From Pseudomonadota bacterium (GTDB lineage: Bacteria > Myxococcota > Myxococcia > Myxococcales > Myxococcaceae), in NCBI GenBank assembly GCA_023424585.1, contig JAFADT010000084.1:1-6016 (forward strand): 6,016 nucleotides of DNA, in the 5' to 3' direction. Shown in pieces: positions 1 through 5,531 of the stretch (within the stretch, counting starts at the first letter, position 1; each line of letters opens with the position of its first letter). The notes below the pieces were generated by a model that was not told the DNA's origin, searched no databases, and worked only from the letters and a program-made list of their open reading frames with translations. Made by a program: the position numbers and the translations under genes.

Positions 1-683
1 GGTCGGTGCTGTCCGGGCCGGACGGCAGCTTCACGTTGGCGAGTCCGCCGTTCGTGCCGCGCTTCACGGTGTCCGCGCGCAAGGGGAAGGTGAGCGGGAC
101 GCAGGAGGTGCCGCGCGGGAGCACGGCGCAGGTGGAGCTGACCCTCAAGCCCGCGACGCACCTGACGGGCCGGGTGTACCTGGCGGACGGGCAGCCCGCG
201 GCGGGCGCGCAGGTGGAGGGGCTCAACGCGGACCGCAGCGAGACGGTGTCGCTCATCACCGGCGCGGACGGCCGCTACAGCGCGGACCTGTCGCCGGGCA
301 ACTACCGCTTCGTGGTGGGCGGGCGCGGGGCGGGCCAGCAGCCGGCGGTGGTGGCGCAGGTGGCGGGCACGGAGATGACGCTGGACCTGGGGCCGGTGCC
401 AGGGACGGGCTCGGTGACGGTGTTGATCGAGCCGGAGCGGGGCAAGGCGCTGTGGGTGGTGCCGGGCGACGTGGGCGCGGTGGGCAATCCGCCCACGGAG
501 CTCTTGCGCACCCGGTATGCGCAGCTGGTGTACCAGCCCATGTCGGAGCGGGTGGTGGTGCAGGGGCTCAAGCCGGGGCGCTACACGCTGGTGTGGGGCT
601 ACTTCCACGCGGAGATGCCGGGGGCGGGCCCGGTGGTGCGCTCGGTGGACGTGCCCTCCCAGGGCGAGGTGTCCCTGCGGTAG
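1..683 (+). CDS. C-terminal part of a carboxypeptidase-regulatory-like (Ig-type beta-sandwich) repeat protein, 5' truncated by the window
   Basis: The frame is open from the first base; the codon before the GTG at position 6 is also sense, so that GTG is probably internal and the true start lies outside the window. About 226 residues are visible, ending at TAG 681-683. Counting from position 6, two units of the carboxypeptidase-regulatory type can be seen. The end of one unit is GPDGSFTL (residues 4-11). A fuller unit begins GRVYLADGQPAAGAQVEG (55-72) and closes with GADGRYSADLSPGNYRFVV (86-104). The final part carries a second LKPGRYTLVWGY-type strand. Such domains are known as beta-sandwich spacers or binding modules in exported proteins; they are not catalytic. 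No membrane segment or enzyme motif is visible. The product is probably exported or periplasmic, but the signal peptide is out of view. coaBC follows 40 bases downstream on the same strand, so co-transcription is possible though no functional link is evident. Confidence 0.75.
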   Translation, partial: SVLSGPDGSFTLASPPFVPRFTVSARKGKVSGTQEVPRGSTAQVELTLKPATHLTGRVYLADGQPAAGAQVEGLNADRSETVSLITGADGRYSADLSPGNYRFVVGGRGAGQQPAVVAQVAGTEMTLDLGPVPGTGSVTVLIEPERGKALWVVPGDVGAVGNPPTELLRTRYAQLVYQPMSERVVVQGLKPGRYTLVWGYFHAEMPGAGPVVRSVDVPSQGEVSLR

Positions 684-723
684 TCGTGTTGCGACCGGGC
701 GGGCTGGCGCGTAATGAAGCCGC

Positions 724-1941
724 ATGGACGCATCGGCATTGAAGGGTCGCCGGATCATCGTCGGCGTGGGTGGCGGCATCGCGGCGTACAAGGCCTGCGA
801 GCTGGTGCGTGAGCTGGGCCGCGCGGGCGCGGAGGTGCGGGTGGCCATGACGGAGGCCGCGCGCCAGTTCGTCACCCCGCTGACCTTCCAGGCGCTCGTG
901 GGGCATCCGCCGCTCACGGACTACTTCGACCCGGCGCAGGAGGGGAACTTCGGCCACCTGGACCTGGCCCGCTGGGGCGAGCTCTACGTGGTGGCCCCCG
1001 CGACGGCGGACCTGATCGCCAAGATCCGAGCCGGCTTCGGTGGTGACGCGGTGACCACGTCGCTCCTGGCCTTCAAGGGGCCGGTGGTGCTGGCGCCCGC
1101 GATGAACGTGGCGATGTGGGAGAACGCCCGGACGCAGGAGAACGTGGCGTCGCTGCTGGCGGAGCCTCGCTTCAGCACCGTGGGGCCGGGCGCGGGGATG
1201 CTGGCGTGCGGCGACGTGGGGGCGGGGCGGCTGGCGGACGTCGGCGCCATCGTGTCCGCGGTGGCGGCGAGGCTGGGAGGTGGTCCGCTCACGGGCAGGA
1301 CGGTGCTGGTGACGGCGGGGCCCACGCGCGAGTACCTGGATCCGGTGCGGTTCATCTCCAACCCGTCCACGGGGAAGATGGGCCTGGCGCTGGCACACGA
1401 GGCGCGGGCGCTGGGCGCGAAGGTGACGGTGGTGCTGGGGCCGGTGGGCGCGGTGGACCGCACGGGCCTGGAGGTGGTGGACGTGGTGAGCGCGGAGGAC
1501 ATGGCGCGCGAGGTGCTGGCGCGCGTGGAGTCCGCGGACGCGTTCATCGCCACCGCGGCGGTGAGCGACTGGCGTCCGGAGACGCGCGCGCCGCAGAAGG
1601 TGAAGAAGGGCGCGGGGCCGGAGACCCTGAAGCTGGTGCGGACGCCGGACGTGCTGTTGGAGGCGTCGCGCAAGGTGGCGGGGAAGGCGAAGCGCCCGGT
1701 GCTGGTGGGCTTCGCGGCGGAGACGGAGCGGGTGGTGGAGCACGCGCGCGAGAAGCTGGAGCGCAAGGGGCTGGACGCCATCGTCGCCAACGACGTCACC
1801 GCCGAGGGCGCGGGGTTCGGGACGGAGACGAACCAGGTGACGGTGATCTCGCGAGGGGCGGCCGACCGGGTGTTGCAGGGGAGCAAGCGCGCGGTGGCGG
1901 CGGAGCTCCTGTCGCTGCTGCTCGTGTCACCGCGAGGCTGA
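724..1941 (+). CDS. coaBC: Bifunctional phosphopantothenoylcysteine decarboxylase / phosphopantothenate-cysteine ligase
   Basis: This cytosolic enzyme makes 4'-phosphopantetheine for coenzyme A. The C-terminal CoaB part joins 4'-phosphopantothenate to cysteine using CTP, and the N-terminal FMN-dependent CoaC part decarboxylates the product. At 405 residues it has normal family length. The CoaC half (about 1-185) shows the flavin-binding start GVGGGIAAYKA (14-24), the active-site His in GHLDLARWGE (H78), PATADLIAKI (92-101), APAMNVAMW with N128 (124-132), and the substrate-flap Cys in GMLACGDVGAGRL (C162). The CoaB half (about 190-400) shows VTAGPTREYLDPVRFISN (196-213, N213), STGKMG (215-220), AAVSDWRP (278-285), the KVKK lysines (292-295), VGFAAETE (328-335) and AIVANDV (352-358). 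All expected catalytic residues appear present. The ATG at 724 directly precedes the conserved first strand; no clear Shine-Dalgarno is seen. One oddity is Gly16, where relatives usually carry Ser or Thr (GVSGG or GVTGG). Confidence 0.97.
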   Translation: MDASALKGRRIIVGVGGGIAAYKACELVRELGRAGAEVRVAMTEAARQFVTPLTFQALVGHPPLTDYFDPAQEGNFGHLDLARWGELYVVAPATADLIAKIRAGFGGDAVTTSLLAFKGPVVLAPAMNVAMWENARTQENVASLLAEPRFSTVGPGAGMLACGDVGAGRLADVGAIVSAVAARLGGGPLTGRTVLVTAGPTREYLDPVRFISNPSTGKMGLALAHEARALGAKVTVVLGPVGAVDRTGLEVVDVVSAEDMAREVLARVESADAFIATAAVSDWRPETRAPQKVKKGAGPETLKLVRTPDVLLEASRKVAGKAKRPVLVGFAAETERVVEHAREKLERKGLDAIVANDVTAEGAGFGTETNQVTVISRGAADRVLQGSKRAVAAELLSLLLVSPRG

Positions 1942-2182
1942 GCGCTTCGGCGGCGTCAGGCGCATCATCCAGCGCGCGACGGCGCTGGGCGGCTGGGAGG
2001 CGGTGAAGGACCAGCCGCCGTCGCGCCTCACTCACGGCGACCATGGTCTGGAGGGAGCGGCGTCCCTTGGGGGCCTCGCGCTTCCCGGAGGTGAACGGAG
2101 GTCCCGCGACGCCGAGCACCTGGGGCCGCGAGTGCTCGGCGCCCGGCCGGCGCTGGACGTCGTCAATCAGCTCTCTGCGGCC
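1927..2182 (-). pseudogene. Possible broken tail of an unidentified minus-strand gene
   Basis: No intact gene fits positions 1942-2246. On the minus strand one frame is open from 2182 (just after a TGA at 2183-2185) and reads as natural protein to about 2030, for example RELIDDVQRR, then LGVAGPPFTSGKREAPKG and LQTMVAVSEARR. From about 2031 another frame takes over, with 33 of 34 sense codons ending in G or C. It contains GGWSFTASQPPSAVARWMM and RLTPPKRSASR and stops at TGA 1927-1929, which overlaps the last codons of coaBC. Joining the two frames near 2020-2035 would give one continuous C-terminal region, as a gene with a frameshift would. I do not recognise the protein. In GC-rich DNA, G/C-ending codons alone are weak evidence, so chance is a real alternative. 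Confidence 0.25.
2110..2141. repeat. Perfect 10-bp inverted repeat (hairpin) downstream of coaBC
   Basis: The left arm CGCCGAGCAC (2110-2119) is exactly complementary to the right arm GTGCTCGGCG (2132-2141) across a 12-base loop. It lies about 170 bases after the coaBC stop and about 105 bases beyond the stop of the minus-strand secreted-protein gene, so it could end either transcript. No run of T follows on either strand, so it is not a classical intrinsic terminator. Confidence 0.45.
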
Positions 2183-2246
2183 TCACCTGCTGCGGTAATG
2201 CCGCGACGTCGTCACCCGCTCAGCGAGAGAGGACGGCAGGTGCGTT

Positions 2247-2789
2247 TCACAGAAGCGTGAACCAGCCGCCCTTGCTGTCGTATCCCACGCCTTCATGCTC
2301 GTTGACCTCGAAGATGATCGTCCAGTGGCCGTGGCCCCAATTGTAGAAGTAGATCTTGAGCATGACCTCCTGGCCAGTCGGGCCCGACTGACCCGTGAGC
2401 GTGCCCTCAATGACCGTCACCTGCTCATCGCCGCTCGGTAGTTCGTAGGTCGGCAGGTCGCTGCCGAGCGCCTCAGAGAGCGAGCTTGTCGCGAGCAGCA
2501 GGGCTTGGCCCACGAGTGCGCCTTCCTCGTCGGTCACGACGTGGGGCGCGAGATTCGGCGCTCGTCCCTCGGACAGCGCCTGTCGGACTTCCGACGCGCT
2601 GGCACTGCCCGCCGTGTCGAGCAGGGCCTCGCCACCCGCCACCGGAATCGACCACACGCAGCTTGGGAAGCCGGCCGGCGGCGAGCCTTGCCCGGCACAC
2701 ACATCCCCCACGTTGGAGGTTGCGGCGAAGCTCGTGGACATCGCCAGCACTGCCAACGTGACAACCAATGGGTTCATTCTCGTAGTCAT
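2247..2789 (-). CDS. Secreted protein of unknown function (180 aa, Sec signal peptide)
   Basis: The frame stays open further upstream to 3011, but the upstream 74 residues look like translated non-coding DNA. The ATG at 2789 places a signal peptide at the N-terminus and has a GAGGA (2793-2797) with a short 3-base spacer; the ATG at 2777 is the alternative. Residues 1-23 form the signal: MTTRMNPLVV, hydrophobic TLAVLAMSTS, then FAA, with likely cleavage near residues 22-23. The mature protein of about 157 residues has only two cysteines (C31, C44), which could form a disulfide. The middle is acidic and helical in character (about 65-110). The C-terminal third (about 122-180) alternates hydrophobic residues as beta strands do, and contains YFYNWGHGHWTIIF (147-160) followed by a Gly-rich aromatic tail ending GGWFTLL. 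No catalytic motif or known family is recognised. It is divergent from the lipoprotein gene at 3091. Periplasmic or extracellular location is inferred from the signal only. Confidence 0.75.
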   Translation of the reverse strand: MTTRMNPLVVTLAVLAMSTSFAATSNVGDVCAGQGSPPAGFPSCVWSIPVAGGEALLDTAGSASASEVRQALSEGRAPNLAPHVVTDEEGALVGQALLLATSSLSEALGSDLPTYELPSGDEQVTVIEGTLTGQSGPTGQEVMLKIYFYNWGHGHWTIIFEVNEHEGVGYDSKGGWFTLL

Positions 2790-3022
2790 GAGTCCTCGTG
2801 AGTCGGGCGCCGCACCAGCGATGCCCGCGATTGGGGCAGACCCTCGACCGTCCGCGTTTCCTGTCACGGCAGGCGGATGCGCAAGCAATCTCAGATCAAC
2901 CTCGCGGCGCACCATAGTCCAGCAGCTCCAGAGGGGGTCCACTGATGCGGAGCAGGCCCAGGGGGGGCCACGTCGGGCGCCATGGCCAGTCGTGACGCAC
3001 TGCCCAAACACGAGGTGGAGGG

Positions 3023-3051
3023 TTCACATGGCAGAATGCATGCGCTATCAT
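3023..3051 (+). promoter_or_regulatory. Sigma70-type promoter of the lipoprotein gene
   Basis: TTCACA (3023-3028) matches the -35 consensus at five of six positions and TATCAT (3046-3051) matches the -10 at five of six. The spacer is exactly 17 bases. Transcription would start near 3058, giving a leader of about 33 bases before the GTG at 3091. This also argues against the in-frame ATG at 3028, which would lie inside the promoter. Confidence 0.6.
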
Positions 3052-3077
3052 GCAAAAGCCGTATATTCGGCAATGAT

Positions 3078-3083
3078 AGGAGA
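3078..3083 (+). promoter_or_regulatory. Ribosome binding site that fixes the lipoprotein start
   Basis: AGGAGA lies 7 bases before the GTG at 3091, which is ideal spacing. It selects this GTG over the in-frame ATG codons at 3028, 3040 and 3073, none of which has such a site and all of which would put an unusually long polar stretch before the lipoprotein signal sequence. Confidence 0.7.
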
Positions 3084-3090
3084 TGGCCAA

Positions 3091-3393
3091 GTGCGACTTG
3101 TAATTGTTGGAGCGCTCGTAGTGGCAGGTTTCCTCTCTGGCTGTGGCGGTGCCGAGGTGGAGGAGCTGGCCGAAGGCGAGTCCAGTCAGATGCTCTCTTC
3201 TGCGGCGACGACCGAGGAGCCAAGCTGTAGGCCTGGTGAGAGCGCCCGTGTTGCATTCGCATGCTACTATTGCGATGCCAAGCCCACCGGACACGAAGGT
3301 GTCATGACCTATCTTCGGTGCAAGCCTCCGAACGGGCAGCCCTACAATGGCGGCATCATTGAGATTGATTGCATTACTCGTTGCGACTTTTGA
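3091..3393 (+). CDS. Small cysteine-rich lipoprotein of unknown function (100 aa)
   Basis: The product starts MRLVIVGALVVAGFLSGCGG: a short basic n-region, a hydrophobic core and a lipobox FLSGC with the lipidated Cys at residue 18. It should therefore be exported, cleaved and anchored by lipid. Gly-Gly-Ala-Glu after the Cys does not show an inner-membrane Asp+2 signal, so the outer membrane is the likelier location. An acidic linker (AEVEELAEGESSQ, 21-33) leads to a small C-terminal domain with six cysteines: C46, C58, C61 (CYYC), C77, C94 and C98. This number suits three disulfides. The C-terminus is CITRCDF. Myxobacterial genomes carry many short lipoproteins with this CGG-acidic-linker layout, mostly uncharacterised; I do not recognise this one. 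Codon third positions contain far more A and T than coaBC, which suggests different origin or weak codon selection. Start GTG 3091 is chosen from the promoter and ribosome binding site. Confidence 0.8.
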   Translation: MRLVIVGALVVAGFLSGCGGAEVEELAEGESSQMLSSAATTEEPSCRPGESARVAFACYYCDAKPTGHEGVMTYLRCKPPNGQPYNGGIIEIDCITRCDF

Positions 3394-3402
3394 GGAGCCC
3401 TT

Positions 3403-3435
3403 GCGGCCCGCCCCGGTCTCCCGGGGGCGGGTCGC
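3403..3435. terminator. Strong GC hairpin between convergent genes, candidate bidirectional terminator
   Basis: The left arm (3403-3416, GCGGCCCGCCCCGG) pairs with the right arm (3421-3435, CCGGGGGCGGGTCGC) over a TCTC loop. This gives 14 pairs including one G-T pair and one bulged G. It lies 10 bases past the lipoprotein stop and about 145 bases past the stop of the minus-strand membrane protein gene. There is no T tract after it on either strand, so it may act as a roadblock or RNA 3' end rather than a standard intrinsic terminator. Confidence 0.5.
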
Positions 3436-3580
3436 AGCGCGATAGGTGGCGCATCCGCCGCACGTCCGCGCCCACGGGCACCATGACGGAGGACGTGGCC
3501 GTGCCATGCCCCGTCACGAGGGCAACGCCTGTCCATCCGCGCGGCACGACCGAAACCTCGGGCCGCGCGGACTGGACGAC

Positions 3581-3988
3581 TCAGGCCATGGCCATCGCGG
3601 TACCTCGCCGCAGGCCCGCGTACTCCAGCGCCGCGAACACCGCGACCGCCAGCGCTTGCGCCGTGACGAACGCCACCCCCAGGCCCGTGGGCGTCGTCGG
3701 CCCGTGCGTCAGCAGGAGCACGCTGTCCACCACCCACGTCACGTTCATCGCGACCACGCACCACACCGGCCAGGCGGGCAGGGTGGCTCGCGACGCCAGG
3801 TACACCAGCAGCAGCGCGAAGGGGATCAACCCGATCCCCGCCGCGCGCAGGATGCCTGGCTCCAGGCCCGTCAGCGCCCCGAGCGGATCCGCGGCCAGTG
3901 CCCCCAACAGCCCCGTCGCTCCGCTGGCGACGCCGTCCAGCAGCAGCACGCGGCGCAACAGGCTTCCCGACACGTTCGTCTTGCTCAT
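3581..3988 (-). CDS. Four-helix integral membrane protein of unknown function (135 aa)
   Basis: The frame is open to 4066, but the ATG at 3988 is chosen because AAGGGAA (3997-4003) sits 8 bases ahead of it and the extra 26 upstream residues look non-coding. The protein has four hydrophobic segments: about 13-33, 46-65, 75-94 and 103-124. A short polar N-terminus (MSKTNVSGSLLRR) precedes them. Small and alanine-rich residues dominate. Features such as LLLDGVASGATGLLG in helix 1, AMNVTWVVDSVLLL in helix 3 and AQALAVAVFAALEYAGLRR at the end resemble short uncharacterised membrane proteins I know from actinobacteria and proteobacteria, but I cannot name a family. Inner-membrane location is expected. 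No transport or catalytic residue is evident; D89 within helix 3 is the notable buried charge. It is divergent from the regulator at 4145, 156 bases away, which makes it the first candidate target. Confidence 0.75.
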   Translation of the reverse strand: MSKTNVSGSLLRRVLLLDGVASGATGLLGALAADPLGALTGLEPGILRAAGIGLIPFALLLVYLASRATLPAWPVWCVVAMNVTWVVDSVLLLTHGPTTPTGLGVAFVTAQALAVAVFAALEYAGLRRGTAMAMA

Positions 3989-4049
3989 GGCACACGTTCC
4001 CTTCAGTGGAATGGGTGAACGCGACGGCGCGGCCCCTTGAGAAGGCCGT

Positions 4050-4059
4050 CCGTCGACGG
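4050..4059. promoter_or_regulatory. 10-bp palindrome in the divergent regulator/membrane-protein intergenic region, candidate operator
   Basis: CCGTCGACGG is a perfect palindrome lying 62 bases upstream of the membrane-protein start and 86 bases upstream of the regulator start. Helix-turn-helix regulators commonly bind palindromes in such a position. In DNA this GC-rich a 10-bp palindrome can occur by chance, and there is no second copy in the region to support it. Confidence 0.25.
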
Positions 4060-4131
4060 CGCACAAGATGCGAGGCCGGGCGCGCGGCGTCGATTACCTC
4101 CGAGGGAATGGAAGCGATGACGTGCGCCCCC

Positions 4132-4137
4132 TATCTT
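4132..4137 (+). promoter_or_regulatory. Possible -10 element for a leaderless regulator transcript
   Basis: TATCTT lies 7 bases before the ATG at 4145, and there is no purine-rich ribosome binding site upstream of that ATG (the sequence is CCCCACC). Together these would fit transcription starting at or next to the start codon. No good -35 element was found, so this is tentative. Confidence 0.2.
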
Positions 4138-4144
4138 CCCCACC

Positions 4145-4963
4145 ATGACGAGCCTTCAGCAGGGCCGCCCCGTGGGAGAGCTGCTGCGCGGCTGGCGACA
4201 GCGGCGCGGGCTGAGCCAGATGGACCTCGCGTTGCGCGCGGAGGTCTCCACCCGCCACGTGAGCTTCCTGGAGACCGGCCGCTCCCAGCCCAGCCGCGAC
4301 ATGCTGCTGCACCTGGCGGAGGAGCTGGACGTGCCGCTGCGGGACCGCAACAGCCTGCTCGTCGCCGCGGGCTTCGCGCCTGTCTTCGCCGAGCGCCCCC
4401 TGGACGACCCCGCCCTCAGCGCCACGCGCGAGGCCGTGGAGCTGGTGCTCGCGGGCCATGAGCCGTACCCCGCGCTGGCGGTGGACCGGCACTGGACGCT
4501 CGTCACCGCGAACCGCGCCGTGGGCCTCCTGATGGAGGGCCTGTCGCCGGAGCTGCTGGAGCCCCCCATCAACGTCCTGCGCCTGAGCCTGCACCCGCGG
4601 GGGCTGGCCTCGCGCATCGACAACCTGCGCCAGTGGCGCGACCACGTCCTCCATCGCCTGACCCGGCAGGTGGATGCCTCCGCGGACCCCACGCTCGTGG
4701 CGCTGCTGGAGGAGCTGCGCGGCTACCCGGCGCCGGAGCCCACCCCGGACGCGCGGACTCGCGACTTCGGCGGCGTGGTGGTGCCGCTGCGCCTCCGCAC
4801 GTCGCTGGGGTTGCTGTCGTTCTTCGGCACCATCACCGTGTTCGGCACGCCCGTGGACATCACGCTCGCGGAGCTGGCCATCGAGTCGTTCTTCCCCGCG
4901 GACCCCGACACGGCGGAGGCGCTGCGGCGGGCCGCCACGGCGCGGGCCCGCCAGGACAGCTGA
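4145..4963 (+). CDS. XRE-type helix-turn-helix transcription regulator with MmyB-like ligand-binding domain
   Basis: This 272-residue cytosolic DNA-binding protein has two parts. Residues about 9-66 form an XRE-type HTH: GELLRGWRQRRGLSQMDLA, then the recognition helix region STRHVSFLETGRSQPSRDML and LAEELDVPLRDRNSLL. After GFAPVF a C-terminal domain (about 92-258) has the marks of the MmyB ligand-binding family: LVLAGHEPYPALAVDRHW (100-117), TANRAVGLL (121-129), PPINVLRLSLHPRGLASRIDNL (140-161), and the end GTITVFGTPVDITLAELAIESFFPAD (228-253). A structurally studied MmyB-like protein from Chloroflexus held a fatty acid in a PAS-like fold, so a small hydrophobic ligand is plausible, but none is shown here. 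Length and domain order are normal for the family. It diverges from the membrane protein gene and converges with the FMN reductase, whose stop is 4 bases away. In actinobacteria such regulators often sit beside oxidoreductase genes, which agrees with this neighbourhood. Confidence 0.9.
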   Translation: MTSLQQGRPVGELLRGWRQRRGLSQMDLALRAEVSTRHVSFLETGRSQPSRDMLLHLAEELDVPLRDRNSLLVAAGFAPVFAERPLDDPALSATREAVELVLAGHEPYPALAVDRHWTLVTANRAVGLLMEGLSPELLEPPINVLRLSLHPRGLASRIDNLRQWRDHVLHRLTRQVDASADPTLVALLEELRGYPAPEPTPDARTRDFGGVVVPLRLRTSLGLLSFFGTITVFGTPVDITLAELAIESFFPADPDTAEALRRAATARARQDS

Positions 4964-4967
4964 GCCG

Positions 4968-5531
4968 CTACGGCTTCACGCGCACCGTGCGCAGCGCCGC
5001 GCCCCAGGACACCACCTGATCCAGCAGCGTGTTCACCTGCTTCTCCTTGGCGGGGTCCGGCTTGAAGACGGTGTAGTGCTCGAAGTCGGTGGAGAGGAAC
5101 AGCTGCACCTGCGCGCGCACCGTGGCCATCTGCAGCTCCGAGGCGATGAGGCGCAGCTGCTCCACCGCGCGCACGCCGCCCGCGCTGCCGTAGCCCACGA
5201 AGCCGGCGACCTTGTTGTTCCACTCGCGGTAGACGTAATCGAGCGCGTTCTTCAGCGCGCCGGAGGTGCCGTGGTTGTACTCGGGCGTGACGAAGACGTA
5301 TGCGTCGTAGCCCTCCACCGCAGCGGCCCACTGCTGCGTGTGCGGCTGTGTGTACTTGCCCATCGACGGCGGGCTCGGTTCGTCCAGCAGGGGCAGGTTG
5401 AAGTCCTGGATGTCCACGAGGTCGTACGTGGCGTCGCCGCGCTTCTTCGCGATGTCGTGGACCCAGGCGGCGACCTTGTCCGCCTTGCGTCCGGGCCGCG
5501 TGCTTCCGATGACGATGGCCACCTTGATCAT
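4968..5531 (-). CDS. NAD(P)H-dependent FMN reductase (flavodoxin-like fold)
   Basis: The 187-residue product belongs to the NADPH-dependent FMN reductase family, cytosolic flavoproteins that pass electrons from NAD(P)H to flavin, quinones, azo compounds or metal ions. It starts MIKVAIVIGSTRPGRKADKV; GSTRPGR (9-15) is the FMN-phosphate loop. DFNLPLLDEPSPP (43-55), VFVTPEYNHGTSGALKNALD (79-98) and FVGYGSAGGVRAVEQL (111-126) are the other family signatures. PEYNHG (83-88) contacts the isoalloxazine ring and GYGSAGG (113-119) the flavin face in known members. Length is typical. The ATG at 5531 is chosen because it immediately precedes the first strand; AGGAG (5542-5546) lies 10 bases upstream. 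The true substrate cannot be read from sequence. It is convergent with the MmyB-type regulator (4-base gap) and divergent from the right-edge gene across 225 bases. Confidence 0.93.
   Translation of the reverse strand: MIKVAIVIGSTRPGRKADKVAAWVHDIAKKRGDATYDLVDIQDFNLPLLDEPSPPSMGKYTQPHTQQWAAAVEGYDAYVFVTPEYNHGTSGALKNALDYVYREWNNKVAGFVGYGSAGGVRAVEQLRLIASELQMATVRAQVQLFLSTDFEHYTVFKPDPAKEKQVNTLLDQVVSWGAALRTVRVKP

Larger units (their letters stand above)
2790..3090. other. Divergent intergenic region between the secreted protein and lipoprotein genes
   Basis: These 301 bases separate two divergently transcribed export genes and should hold both promoters. The right part (about 3020-3090) has a clear sigma70-like promoter and ribosome binding site for the lipoprotein and drops to about 48% GC (38 of 80 bases by hand count at 3041-3120), well below the rest of the window. 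On the minus strand I find no convincing -35/-10 pair for the secreted protein gene. No repeat or small gene was seen in 2790-3020 beyond G-rich runs near 2933-2970. Confidence 0.6.

Noticed and set aside
568..1886. Long minus-strand open frames opposite coaBC (568-1743 and 984-1886)
   Set aside because: They are antisense to an unambiguous coaBC; their translations are Arg/His or Ser/Thr biased with no domain, as expected for shadows in GC-rich DNA.
1116..2006. Plus-strand open frame of 296 codons inside coaBC
   Set aside because: It is extremely Gly/Ala/Arg-rich and out of frame with coaBC; it is a composition artefact.
2003..2260. Plus-strand open frame of 85 codons in the gap after coaBC
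   Set aside because: It has no ribosome binding site, overlaps the end of the secreted-protein gene, and its codon use is less convincing than the minus-strand frames.
2933..2975. G-rich runs as a possible G-quadruplex or repeat element
   Set aside because: The runs are irregular and one is a single seven-base G run; this is not enough to call a structured element.
2790..3011. Upstream extension of the secreted-protein frame to an ATG at 3011
   Set aside because: The added 74 residues are not protein-like and would bury the signal peptide inside the protein.
2614..3090. Upstream extension of the lipoprotein frame to an ATG at 2614
   Set aside because: It would run antisense through the secreted-protein gene and its start; the promoter at 3023-3051 and ribosome binding site at 3078-3083 fix the start at 3091.
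3342..4064. Overlapping open frames on both strands around the membrane protein (3342-4064 minus, 3369-4040 plus)
   Set aside because: They are Arg/Ala/Gly- or Ser/Thr/Pro-biased, lack start signals and conflict with the four-helix protein, which has a good ribosome binding site.
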